Source: Karalla daura
Lineage: Eukaryota > Chordata > Actinopteri > Chaetodontiformes > Leiognathidae
Length of the DNA stretch: 64,000 nucleotides
Direction: 5' to 3'
Assembly (NCBI GenBank): GCA_029224185.1
Contig: CM055192.1
Location: 4,151,076-4,215,075 of the forward strand
A program made the translations under genes and the position numbers. Below, piece after piece: positions 1-10,100 of the stretch (positions within the stretch are counted from its first letter, which is position 1; each line of letters begins with the position of its first letter). Below the pieces are notes generated by a model. The model made no database searches. It was not told where the DNA came from and saw only the letters and a program-made list of their open reading frames with translations.

Positions 1-32
1 GAAAAAAACGACCACCCCGGACCTGTCGTTTT
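1..32 (-). repeat. Tail of an inverted segment cut by the window start
   Basis: Bases 1-24 read as reverse-complement monomer (GAAAAAAACGACCACC...), and GTCGTTTT at 25-32 is the return to forward orientation. The same sequence follows the spacers at 2197 and 4086, so a complete junction lies just upstream of the window. Confidence 0.85.
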
Positions 33-814
33 TTTCCCTTTCGGCGAGCTTTAATATCTCAGCTCCAGGGTCAAATCCGGCATCGGGATTGCTTTTTCCA
101 GTGAGCGTGGGCCACCCCGGAGGCGGCCCACACCCCAACTGGTGGGTTTGGGCTCGCTCGCTCGGGGTCGGGATCTCGGCCAAAACGACAGGTCCGGGGT
201 GGTCGTTTTTTTCACTTTCGGCGAGCTTTAATATCTCAGCTCCAGGGTCAAATCCGGCATCGGGATTGCTTTTTCCAGTGAGCGTGGGCCACCCCGGAGG
301 CGGCCCACACCCCAAATGGTGGGTTTGGGCTCGTTCGCTCGGGGTCGGGATCTCGGCCAAAACGACAGGTCCGGGGTGGTCGTTTTTTTCACTTTCGGCG
401 AGCTTTTATATCTCAGCTCCAGGGTCAAATCCGGCATCGGGATTGCGTTTTCCAGTGAGCGTGGGCCACCCCGGAGGCGGCCCACACCCCAAATGGTGGG
501 TTTGGGCTCGCTCGCTCGGGGTCGGGATCTCGGCCAAAACGACAGGTCCGGGGTGGTCGTTTTTTTCCCTTTCGGCGAGCTTTAATATCTCAGCTCCAGG
601 GTCAAATCCGGCATCGGGATTGCTTTTTCCAGTGAGCGTGGGCCACCCCGGAGGCGGCCCACACCCCAAATGGTGGGTTTGGGCTCGCTCGCTCGGGGTC
701 GGGATCTCGGCCAAAACGACAGGTCCGGGGTGGTCGTTTTTTTCACTTTCGGCGAGCTTTAATATCTCAGCTCCAGGGTCAAATCCGGCATCGGGATTGC
801 TTTTTCCAGTGAGC

Positions 815-839
815 GTGGGCCACCCCGGAGGCGGCCCAC
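815..839. repeat. Dyad 1 in the monomer: 7-bp stem, 11-nt loop
   Basis: GTGGGCC (815-821) is the reverse complement of GGCCCAC (833-839). The frequent variant GGCTCAC breaks one base pair of this stem. The dyad recurs in nearly every monomer. Confidence 0.8.
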
Positions 840-841
840 AC

Positions 842-860
842 CCCAAATGGTGGGTTTGGG
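842..860. repeat. Dyad 2 in the monomer: 6-bp stem, 7-nt loop
   Basis: CCCAAA (842-847) is the reverse complement of TTTGGG (855-860). The variants CAACTGG, CAAACGG and TTTCGG alter the stem or the base beside it, so its pairing differs among subfamilies. Confidence 0.7.
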
Positions 861-880
861 CTCGCTCGCTCGGGGTCGGG
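852..880 (+). other. Four-G-run cluster (possible G-quadruplex) in each monomer
   Basis: GGG at 852-854, GGG at 858-860, GGGG at 872-875 and GGG at 878-880, with loops of 3, 11 and 2 nt; the middle loop is CTCGCTCGCTC. The 11-nt loop exceeds the usual 7-nt search limit, so folding is only possible, not expected by default. The cluster recurs about every 177 bp, always on the + strand except inside inverted segments that do not reach it. The TTTCGG variant destroys one G-run. Confidence 0.45.
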
Positions 881-889
881 ATCTCGGCC

Positions 890-917
890 AAAACGACAGG
901 TCCGGGGTGGTCGTTTT
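890..917. repeat. Dyad 3 in the monomer: 8-bp stem, 12-nt loop; matches the fold-back exit point
   Basis: AAAACGAC (890-897) is the reverse complement of GTCGTTTT (910-917). GTCGTTTT is exactly where each inverted junction returns to forward orientation, so this internal inverted repeat is the likely homology used in the template switch. Monomers with AAGACGACTGT in this place have a weakened stem. Confidence 0.8.
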
Positions 918-930
918 TTTCACTTTCGGC

Positions 931-950
931 GAGCTTTAATATCTCAGCTC
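931..950. repeat. Dyad 4 across the monomer boundary: 5-bp stem, 10-nt loop
   Basis: GAGCT (931-935) is the reverse complement of AGCTC (946-950), enclosing TTAATATCTC. The loop is the most variable part of the monomer (TTTAATA, TTTTATA, TGTAATA, TTGAATA, TTTAAAA). It is also the segment that forms the arms of the inverted junctions. Confidence 0.6.
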
Positions 951-1308
951 CAGGGTCAAATCCGGCATCGGGATTGCTTTTTCCAGTGAGCGTGGGCCAC
1001 CCCGGAGGCGGCCCACACCCCAAATGGTGGGTTTGGGCTCGCTCGCTCGGGGTCGGGATCTCGGCCAAGACGACTGTTCCGGGGTGGTCGTTTTTTTCCC
1101 TTTCGGCGAGCTTTAATATCTCAGCTCCAGTGTCAAATCCGGCATCGGGATTTCTTTTTCCAGTGAGCGTGGGCCACCCCGGAGGCGGCCCACACCCCAA
1201 ATGGTGGGTTTGGGCTCGCTCGCTCGGGGTCGGGATCTCGGCCAAAACGACAGGTCCGGGGTGGTCGTTTTTTTCACTTTCGGCGAGCTTTAATATCTCA
1301 GCTCCAGG

Positions 1309-1342
1309 ATGAAATCCGGCATCAGGATTGCGTTTTCCAGTG
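1309..1342 (+). repeat. Marker monomer CAGGATGAAATCC (first of 15)
   Basis: A distinctive monomer in which GGGTCAAATCC is replaced by GGATGAAATCC, usually followed by CATCAGGATTGCG. The A of its ATG lies at 1309, 3198, 11990, 15296, 18603, 19842, 20550, 23325, 26334, 28458, 30114, 33300, 34956, 37257 and 39639. It is absent from 39.7 to 64 kb. The copies at 26334, 30114 and 34956 have CATCGGG instead of CATCAGG. The ATG is incidental; I use it only as a phase marker for HOR units. Confidence 0.9.
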
Positions 1343-1839
1343 AGCGTGGGCCACCCCGGAGGCGGCCCACACCCCAAATGGTGGGTTTGGGCTCGCTCGC
1401 TCGGGGTCGGGATCTCAGCCAAAACGACAGGTCCGGGGTGGTCGTTTTTTTCACTTTCGGCGAGCTTTTATATCTCAGCTCCAGGGTCAAATCCGGCATC
1501 GGGATTGCGTTTTCCAGTGAGCGTGGGCCACCCCGGAGGCGGCCCACACCCCAAATGGTGGGTTTGGGCTCGCTCGCTCGGGGTCGGGATCTCGGCCAAA
1601 ACGACAGGTCCGGGGTGGTCGTTTTTTTCCCTTTCGGCGAGCTTTAATATCTCAGCTCCAGGGTCAAATCCGGCATCGGGATTGCTTTTTCCAGTGAGCG
1701 TGGGCCACCCCGGAGGCGGCCCACACCCCAAATGGTGGGTTTGGGCTCGCTCGCTCGGGGTCGGGATCTCGGCCAAAACGACAGGTCCGGGGTGGTCGTT
1801 TTTTTCACTTTCGGCGAGCTTTAATATCTCAGCTCCAGG

Positions 1840-1842
1840 GTA
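1840..1842 (+). other. 1-bp deletion in a monomer
   Basis: GGGTAAATCC replaces GGGTCAAATCC (one C lost). It shifts the 177-bp phase and both strands' frames by one. Together with its copy at 3730, this is one of only two deletions I find outside the junctions. Confidence 0.9.
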
Positions 1843-2163
1843 AATCCGGCATCGGGATTGCTTTTTCCAGTGAGCGTGGGCCACCCCGGAGGCGGCCCAC
1901 ACCCCAAATGGTGGGTTTGGGCTCGCTCGCTCGGGGTCGGGATCTCGGCCAAAACGACAGGTCCGGGGTGGTCGTTTTTTTCACTTTCGGCGAGCTGTAA
2001 TATCTCAGCTCCAGGATCAAATCCGGCATCGGGATTGCGTTTTCCAGTGAGCGTGGGCCACCCCGGAGGCGGCTCACACCCCAAATGGTGGGTTTGGGCT
2101 CGCTCGCTCGGGGTCGGGATCTCGGCCAAGACGAATGTTCCGGGGTGGTCGTTTTTTTCCCTC

Positions 2164-2275
2164 TCGGCGAGCTTTAAAATCTCAGCTCCAGGATCAAATG
2201 ATCCTGGAGCTGAGATTTTAAAGCTCGCCGAAAGTGAAAAAGTGAAAAAAACGACCACCCCGGACCTGTCGTTTT
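2164..2275. repeat. Fold-back junction A-1 (subtype A1)
   Basis: Perfect 33-bp arms (2164-2196 and 2199-2231) flank the 2-nt spacer AA. The inverted segment runs on to GTCGTTTT (2268-2275). It carries an 8-bp duplication, giving GTGAAAAAGTGAAAAAAACG where a plain inverted monomer has one GTGAAAAAAACG. At the exit GAAAAAAACGAC (2244-2255) pairs with GTCGTTTTTTTC (2268-2279), a 12-bp stem with a 12-nt loop. Subtype A1 marks: ACGAATGTTCC and CCCTCTCGG on the left. Confidence 0.95.
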
Positions 2276-3728
2276 TTTCCCTTTCGGCGAGCTTTAATAT
2301 CTCAGCTCCAGGGTCAAATCCGGCATCGGGATTGCTTTTTCCAGTGAGCGTGGGCCACCCCGGAGGCGGCCCACACCCCAACTGGTGGGTTTGGGCTCGC
2401 TCGCTCGGGGTCGGGATCTCGGCCAAAACGACAGGTCCGGGGTGGTCGTTTTTTTCACTTTCGGCGAGCTTTAATATCTCAGCTCCAGGGTCAAATCCGG
2501 CATCGGGATTGCTTTTTCCAGTGAGCGTGGGCCACCCCGGAGGCGGCCCACACCCCAAATGGTGGGTTTGGGCTCGCTCGCTCGGGGTCGGGATCTCGGC
2601 CAAAACGACAGGTCCGGGGTGGTCGTTTTTTTCCCTTTCGGCGAGCTTTAATATCTCAGCTCCAGGGTCAAATCCGGCATCGGGATTGCTTTTTCCAGTG
2701 AGCGTGGGCCACCCCGGAGGCGGCCCACACCCCAAATGGTGGGTTTGGGCTCGCTCGCTCGGGGTCGGGATCTCGGCCAAAACGACAGGTCCGGGGTGGT
2801 CGTTTTTTTCCCTTTCGGCGAGCTTTAATATCTCAGCTCCAGGGTCAAATCCGGCATCGGGATTGCTTTTTCCAGTGAGCGTGGGCCACCCCGGAGGCGG
2901 CCCACACCCCAAATGGTGGGTTTGGGCTCGCTCGCTCGGGGTCGGGATCTCGGCCAAGACGACTGTTCCGGGGTGGTCGTTTTTTTCCCTTTCGGCGAGC
3001 TTTAATATCTCAGCTCCAGTGTCAAATCCGGCATCGGGATTTCTTTTTCCAGTGAGCGTGGGCCACCCCGGAGGCGGCCCACACCCCAAATGGTGGGTTT
3101 GGGCTCGCTCGCTCGGGGTCGGGATCTCGGCCAAAACGACAGGTCCGGGGTGGTCGTTTTTTTCACTTTCGGCGAGCTTTAATATCTCAGCTCCAGGATG
3201 AAATCCGGCATCAGGATTGCGTTTTCCAGTGAGCGTGGGCCACCCCGGAGGCGGCCCACACCCCAAATGGTGGGTTTGGGCTCGCTCGCTCGGGGTCGGG
3301 ATCTCGGCCAAAACGACAGGTCCGGGGTGGTCGTTTTTTTCACTTTCGGCGAGCTTTTATATCTCAGCTCCAGGGTCAAATCCGGCATCGGGATTGCGTT
3401 TTCCAGTGAGCGTGGGCCACCCCGGAGGCGGCCCACACCCCAAATGGTGGGTTTGGGCTCGCTCGCTCGGGGTCGGGATCTCGGCCAAAACGACAGGTCC
3501 GGGGTGGTCGTTTTTTTCCCTTTCGGCGAGCTTTAATATCTCAGCTCCAGGGTCAAATCCGGCATCGGGATTGCTTTTTCCAGTGAGCGTGGGCCACCCC
3601 GGAGGCGGCCCACACCCCAAATGGTGGGTTTGGGCTCGCTCGCTCGGGGTCGGGATCTCGGCCAAAACGACAGGTCCGGGGTGGTCGTTTTTTTCACTTT
3701 CGGCGAGCTTTAATATCTCAGCTCCAGG

Positions 3729-3731
3729 GTA
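3729..3731 (+). other. 1-bp deletion, HOR copy of the one at 1841
   Basis: Same GGGTAAATCC change exactly 1,889 bp downstream, showing it predates the HOR duplication. Confidence 0.9.
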
Positions 3732-4052
3732 AATCCGGCATCGGGATTGCTTTTTCCAGTGAGCGTGGGCCACCCCGGAGGCGGCCCACACCCCAAATGG
3801 TGGGTTTGGGCTCGCTCGCTCGGGGTCGGGATCTCGGCCAAAACGACAGGTCCGGGGTGGTCGTTTTTTTCACTTTCGGCGAGCTGTAATATCTCAGCTC
3901 CAGGATCAAATCCGGCATCGGGATTGCGTTTTCCAGTGAGCGTGGGCCACCCCGGAGGCGGCTCACACCCCAAATGGTGGGTTTGGGCTCGCTCGCTCGG
4001 GGTCGGGATCTCGGCCAAGACGAATGTTCCGGGGTGGTCGTTTTTTTCCCTC

Positions 4053-4164
4053 TCGGCGAGCTTTAAAATCTCAGCTCCAGGATCAAATGATCCTGGAGCT
4101 GAGATTTTAAAGCTCGCCGAAAGTGAAAAAGTGAAAAAAACGACCACCCCGGACCTGTCGTTTT
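4053..4164. repeat. Fold-back junction A-2 (subtype A1)
   Basis: Copy of A-1 at a 1,889-bp shift with the same arms, AA spacer (4086-4087), 8-bp duplication and ACGAATGTTCC / CCCTCTCGG marks. Confidence 0.95.
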
Positions 4165-7100
4165 TTTCCCTTTCGGCGAGCTTTAATATCTCAGCTCCAG
4201 GGTCAAATCCGGCATCGGGATTGCTTTTTCCAGTGAGCGTGGGCCACCCCGGAGGCGGCCCACACCCCAACTGGTGGGTTTGGGCTCGCTCGCTCGGGGT
4301 CGGGATCTCGGCCAAAACGACAGGTCCGGGGTGGTCGTTTTTTTCACTTTCGGCGAGCTTTAATATCTCAGCTCCAGGGTCAAATCCGGCATCGGGATTG
4401 CTTTTTCCAGTGAGCGTGGGCCACCCCGGAGGCGGCCCACACCCCAAATGGTGGGTTTGGGCTCGCTCGCTCGGGGTCGGGATCTCGGCCAAAACGACAG
4501 GTCCGGGGTGGTCGTTTTTTTCCCTTTCGGCGAGCTTTAATATCTCAGCTCCAGGGTCAAATCCGGCATCGGGATTGCTTTTTCCAGTGAGCGTGGGCCA
4601 CCCCGGAGGCGGCCCACACCCCAAATGGTGGGTTTGGGCTCGCTCGCTCGGGGTCGGGATCTCGGCCAAAACGACAGGTCCGGGGTGGTCGTTTTTTTCC
4701 CTTTCGGCGAGCTTTAATATCTCAGCTCCAGGGTCAAATCCGGCATCGGGATTGCTTTTTCCAGTGAGCGTGGGCCACCCCGGAGGCGGCCCACACCCCA
4801 AATGGTGGGTTTGGGCTCGCTCGCTCGGGGTCGGGATCTCGGCCAAAACGACAGGTCCGGGGTGGTCGTTTTTTTCACTTTCGGCAAGCTTTAATATCTC
4901 AGCTCCAGGGTCAAATCCGGCATCGGGATTGCTTTTTCCAGTGAGCGTGGGCCACCCCGGAGGCGGCCCACACCCCAAATGGTGGGTTTGGGCTCGCTCG
5001 CTCGGGGTCGGGATCTCGGCCAAAACGACAGGTCCGGGGTGGTCGTTTTTTTCACTTTCGGCGAGCTTTAATATCTCAGCTCCAGGGTCAAATCCGGCAT
5101 CGGGATTGCTTTTTCCAGTGAGCGTGGGCCACCCCGGAGGCGGCCCACACCCCAACTGGTGGGTTTGGGCTTGCTCGCTCGGGGTCGGGATCTCGGCCAA
5201 AACGACAGGTCCGGGGTGGTCGTTTTTTTCACTTTCGGCGAGCTTTAATATCTCAGCTCCAGGGTCAAATCCGGCATCGGGATTGCTTTTTCCAGTGAGC
5301 GTGGGCCACCCCGGAGGCGGCCCACACCCCAAATGGTGGGTTTGGGCTCGCTCGCTCGGGGTCGGGATCTCGGCCAAAACGACAGGTCCGGGGTGGTCGT
5401 TTTTTTCACTTTCGGCGAGCTTTAATATCTCAGCTCCAGGGTCAAATCCGGCATCGGGATTGCTTTTTCCAGTGAGCGTGGGCCACCCCGGAGGCGGCCC
5501 ACACCCCAACTGGTGGGTTTGGGCTCGCTCGCTCGGGGTCGGGATCTCGGCCAAAACGACAGGTCCGGGGTGGTCGTTTTTTTCACTTTCGGCGAGCTTT
5601 AATATCTCAGCTCCAGGGTCAAATCCGGCATCGGGATTGCTTTTTCCAGTGAGCGTGGGCCACCCCGGAGGCGGCCCACACCCCAAATGGTGGGTTTGGG
5701 CTCGCTCGCTCGGGGTCGGGATCTCGGCCAAAACGACAGGTCCGGGGTGGTCGTTTTTTTCCCTTTCGGCGAGCTTTAATATCTCAGCTCCAGGGTCAAA
5801 TCCGGCATCGGGATTGCTTTTTCCAGTGAGCGTGGGCCACCCCGGAGGCGGCCCACACCCCAAATGGTGGGTTTGGGCTCGCTCGCTCGGGGTCGGGATC
5901 TCGGCCAAAACGACAGGTCCGGGGTGGTCGTTTTTTTCCCTTTCGGCGAGCTTTAATATCTCAGCTCCAGGGTCAAATCCGGCATCGGGATTGCTTTTTC
6001 CAGTGAGCGTGGGCCACCCCGGAGGCGGCCCACACCCCAAATGGTGGGTTTGGGCTCGCTCGCTCGGGGTCGGGATCTCGGCCAAAACGACAGGTCCGGG
6101 GTGGTCGTTTTTTTCACTTTCGGCAAGCTTTAATATCTCAGCTCCAGGGTCAAATCCGGCATCGGGATTGCTTTTTCCAGTGAGCGTGGGCCACCCCGGA
6201 GGCGGCCCACACCCCAAATGGTGGGTTTGGGCTCGCTCGCTCGGGGTCGGGATCTCGGCCAAAACGACAGGTCCGGGGTGGTCGTTTTTTTCACTTTCGG
6301 CGAGCTTTAATATCTCAGCTCCAGGGTCAAATCCGGCATCGGGATTGCTTTTTCCAGTGAGCGTGGGCCACCCCGGAGGCGGCCCACACCCCAACTGGTG
6401 GGTTTGGGCTTGCTCGCTCGGGGTCGGGATCTCGGCCAAAACGACAGGTCCGGGGTGGTCGTTTTTTTCACTTTCGGCGAGCTTTAATATCTCAGCTCCA
6501 GGGTCAAATCCGGCATCGGGATTGCTTTTTCCAGTGAGCGTGGGCCACCCCGGAGGCGGCCCACACCCCAAATGGTGGGTTTGGGCTCGCTCGCTCGGGG
6601 TCGGGATCTCGGCCAAAACGACAGGTCCGGGGTGGTCGTTTTTTTCACTTTCGGCGAGCTTTAATATCTCAGCTCCAGGGTCAAATCCGGCATCGGGATT
6701 GCTTTTTCCAGTGAGCGTGGGCCACCCCGGAGACGGCCCACACCCCAAATGGTGGGTTTGGGCTCGCTCGCTCGGGGTCGGGATCTCGGCCAAAACGACA
6801 GGTCCGGGGTGGTCGTTTTTTTCACTTTCGGCAAGCTTTAATATCTCAGCTCCAGGGTCAAATCCGGCATCGGGATTGCTTTTTCCAGTGAGCGTGGGCC
6901 ACCCCGGAGGCGGCCCACACCCCAAATGGTGGGTTTGGGCTCGCTCGCTCGGGGTCGGGATCTCGGCCAAAACGACAGGTCCGGGGTGGTCGTTTTTTTC
7001 ACTTTCGGCGAGCTGTAATATCTCAGCTCCAGGATCAACTCCGGCATCAGGATTGCGTTTTCCAGTGAGCGTGGGCCACCCCGGAGGCGGCTCACACCCC

Positions 7101-10100
7101 AAATGGTGGGTTTGGGCTCGCTCGCTCGGGGTCGGGATCTCGGCCAAAACGACAGGTCCGGGGTGGTCGTTTTTTTCACTTTCGGCGAGCTTTAATATCT
7201 CAGCTCCAGGGTCAAATCCGGCATCGGGATTGCTTTTTCCAGTGAGCGTGGGCCACCCCGGAGGCGGCCCACACCCCAAATGGTGGGTTTGGGCTCGCTC
7301 GCTCGGGGTCGGGATCTCGGCCAAAACGACAGGTCCGGGGTGGTCGTTTTTTTCACTTTCGGCGAGCTGTAATATCTCAGCTCCAGGATCAAATCCGGCA
7401 TCAGGATTGCGTTTTCCAGTGAGCGTGGGCCACCCCGGAGGCGGCTCACACCCCAAATGGTGGGTTTGGGCTCGCTCGCTCGGGGTCGGGATCTCGGCCA
7501 AGACGACTGTTCCGGGGTGGTCGTTTTTTTCCCTTTCGGCGAGCTTTAATATCTCAGCTCCAGTGTCAAATCCGGCATCGGGATTGCTTTTTCCAGTGAG
7601 CGTGGGCCACCCCGGAGGCGGCCCACACCCCAAATGGTGGGTTTGGGCTCGCTCGCTCGGGGTCGGGATCTCGGCCAAAACGACAGGTCCGGGGTGGTCG
7701 TTTTTTTCACTTTCGGCGAGCTTTAATATCTCAGCTCCAGGGTCAAATCCGGCATCGGGATTGCTTTTTCCAGTGAGCGTGGGCCACCCCGGAGGCGGCC
7801 CACACCCCAAATGGTGGGTTTGGGCTCGCTCGCTCGGGGTCGGGATCTCGGCCAAGACGACTGTTCCGGGGTGGTCGTTTTTTTGCCTTTCGGCGAGCTT
7901 GAATATCTCAGCTCCAGTGTCAAATCCGGCATCGGGATTGCTTTTTCCAGTGAGCGTGGGCCACCCCGGAGGCGGCTCACACCCCAAACGGTGGGTTTGG
8001 GCTCGCTCGCTCGGGGTCGGGATCTCGGCCAAAACGACAGGTCCGGGGTGGTCGTTTTTTTCACTTTCGGCGAGTTTTAATATCTCAGCTCCAGGGTCAA
8101 ATCCGGCATCGGGATTGCTTTTTCCAGTGAGCGTGGGCCACCCCGGAGGCGGCCCACACCCCAAATGGTGGGTTTGGGCTCGCTCGCTCGGGGTCGGGAT
8201 CTCGGCCAAAACGACAGGTCCGGGGTGGTCGTTTTTTTCACTTTCGGCGAGCTGTAATATCTCAGCTCCAGGGTCAAATCCGGCATCGGGATTGCTTTTT
8301 CCAGTGAGCGTGGGCCACCCCGGAGGCGGCCCACACCCCAAATGGTGGGTTTGGGCTCGCTCGCTCGGGGTCGGGATCTCGGCCAAAACGACAGGTCCGG
8401 GGTGGTCGTTTTTTTCACTTTCGGCGAGCTTTAATATCTCAGCTCCAGGGTCAAATCCGGCATCGGGATTGCTTTTTCCAGTGAGCGTGGGCCACCCCGG
8501 AGGCGGCCCACACCCCAAATGGTGGGTTTGGGCTCGTTCGCTCGGGGTCGGGATCTCGGCCAAAACGACAGGTCCGGGGTGGTCGTTTTTTTCACTTTCG
8601 GCGAGCTTTTATATCTCAGCTCCAGGGTCAAATCCGGCATCGGGATTGCGTTTTCCAGTGAGCGTGGGCCACCCCGGAGGCGGCCCACACCCCAAATGGT
8701 GGGTTTGGGCTCGCTCGCTCGGGGTCGGGATCTCGGCCAAAACGACAGGTCCGGGGTGGTCGTTTTTTTCCCTTTCGGCGAGCTTTAATATCTCAGCTCC
8801 AGGGTCAAATCCGGCATCGGGATTGCTTTTTCCAGTGAGCGTGGGCCACCCCGGAGGCGGCCCACACCCCAAATGGTGGGTTTGGGCTCGCTCGCTCGGG
8901 GTCGGGATCTCGGCCAAAACGACAGGTCCGGGGTGGTCGTTTTTTTCACTTTCGGCGAGCTTTAATATCTCAGCTCCAGGGTCAAATCCGGCATTGGGAT
9001 TGCTTTTTCCAGTGAGCGTGGGCCACCCCGGAGGCGGCCCACACCCCAAATGGTGGGTTTGGGCTCGCTCGCTCGGGGTCGGGATCTCGGCCAAAACGAC
9101 AGGTCCGGGGTGGTCGTTTTTTTCACTTTCGGCAAGCTTTAATATCTCAGCTCCAGGGTCAAATCCGGCATCGGGATTGCTTTTTCCAGTGAGCGTGGGC
9201 CACCCCGGAGGCGGCCCACACCCCAACTGGTGGGTTTGGGCTTGCTCGCTCGGGGTCGGGATCTCGGCCAAAACGACAGGTCCGGGGTGGTCGTTTTTTT
9301 CACTTTCGGCGAGCTTTAATATCTCAGCTCCAGGGTCAAATCCGGCATCGGGATTGCTTTTTCCAGTGAGCGTGGGCCACCCCGGAGGCGGCCCACACCC
9401 CAAATGGTGGGTTTGGGCTCGCTCGCTCGGGGTCGGGATCTCGGCCAAAACGACAGGTCCGGGGTGGTCGTTTTTTTCACTTTCGGCGAGCTTTAATATC
9501 TCAGCTCCAGGGTCAAATCCGGCATCGGGATTGCTTTTTCCAGTGAGCGTGGGCCACCCCGGAGGCGGCCCACACCCCAAATGGTGGGTTTGGGCTCGCT
9601 CGCTCGGGGTCGGGATCTCGGCCAAAACGACAGGTCCGGGGTGGTCGTTTTTTTCACTTTCGGCAAGCTTTAATATCTCAGCTCCAGGGTCAAATCCGGC
9701 ATCGGGATTGCTTTTTCCAGTGAGCGTGGGCCACCCCGGAGGCGGCCCACACCCCAAATGGTGGGTTTGGGCTCGCTCGCTCGGGGTCGGGATCTCGGCC
9801 AAAACGACAGGTCCGGGGTGGTCGTTTTTTTCACTTTCGGCGAGCTGTAATATCTCAGCTCCAGGATCAACTCCGGCATCAGGATTGCGTTTTCCAGTGA
9901 GCGTGGGCCACCCCGGAGGCGGCTCACACCCCAAATGGTGGGTTTGGGCTCGCTCGCTCGGGGTCGGGATCTCGGCCAAAACGACAGGTCCGGGGTGGTC
10001 GTTTTTTTCACTTTCGGCGAGCTTTAATATCTCAGCTCCAGGGTCAAATCCGGCATCGGGATTGCTTTTTCCAGTGAGCGTGGGCCACCCCGGAGGCGGC

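Larger units (their letters stand above)
762..938 (+). repeat. Reference monomer (most common variant), 177 bp
   Basis: I take this copy as the working consensus. It has 50 C and 56 G of 177 bases (60% G+C) and 15 CpG dinucleotides against about 15.8 expected from composition, so CpG is not depleted. It holds three CCGG sites, one T7 tract (914-920), one T5 tract (801-805), a cluster of four G-runs (852-880) and three internal dyads; a fourth spans the boundary to the next monomer. There is no CENP-B box: the only TTCG context (925-928) lacks the required downstream A and CGGG. The length is close to one nucleosome plus linker. Confidence 0.95.
1..4139 (+). repeat. HOR domain 1: 1,889-bp and 2,243-bp units ending in type A junctions
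   Basis: The unit at 2244-4132 repeats the one ending at 2243. The two share the ATG-bearing monomer (1309 and 3198, 1,889 bp apart), the 1-bp deletion (1841 and 3730) and the junction (spacer at 2197 and 4086). The first unit is two monomers longer (2,243 bp from base 1), the extra ones being a TTTTATA monomer and its neighbour. Both begin with a CAACTGG monomer just after the junction, and the next domain starts the same way at about 4270. Recent unequal exchange is the simplest explanation. Confidence 0.9.

Noticed and set aside
316..585. Short 85-231 codon open frames in the remaining frames
   Set aside because: They exist only where a variant (TTTTATA, TTGAATA or TGTAATA) removes the TAA found once per monomer in that frame.
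842..860. Telomere-like repeat (GGGTTTGGG)
   Set aside because: It occurs once per monomer inside a dyad and is not tandem TTTAGGG or TTAGGG.
922..941. CENP-B box
   Set aside because: The TTTCGGCGAGCTTTAAT segment matches only the TTCG core; the conserved A and CGGG are missing. No better match on either strand.
2164..2275. CRISPR array or terminal inverted repeats of a transposon
   Set aside because: Repeats are contiguous 177-bp units with no unique spacers. The inverted arms enclose only 2 nt, and no target-site duplication or transposase is present.
2268..2280. Rho-independent terminator (stem followed by T-run) at each junction exit
   Set aside because: The 12-bp stem is A/T-tract based and its T-run is part of the stem itself. 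There is no gene upstream, and the setting is a eukaryotic satellite.
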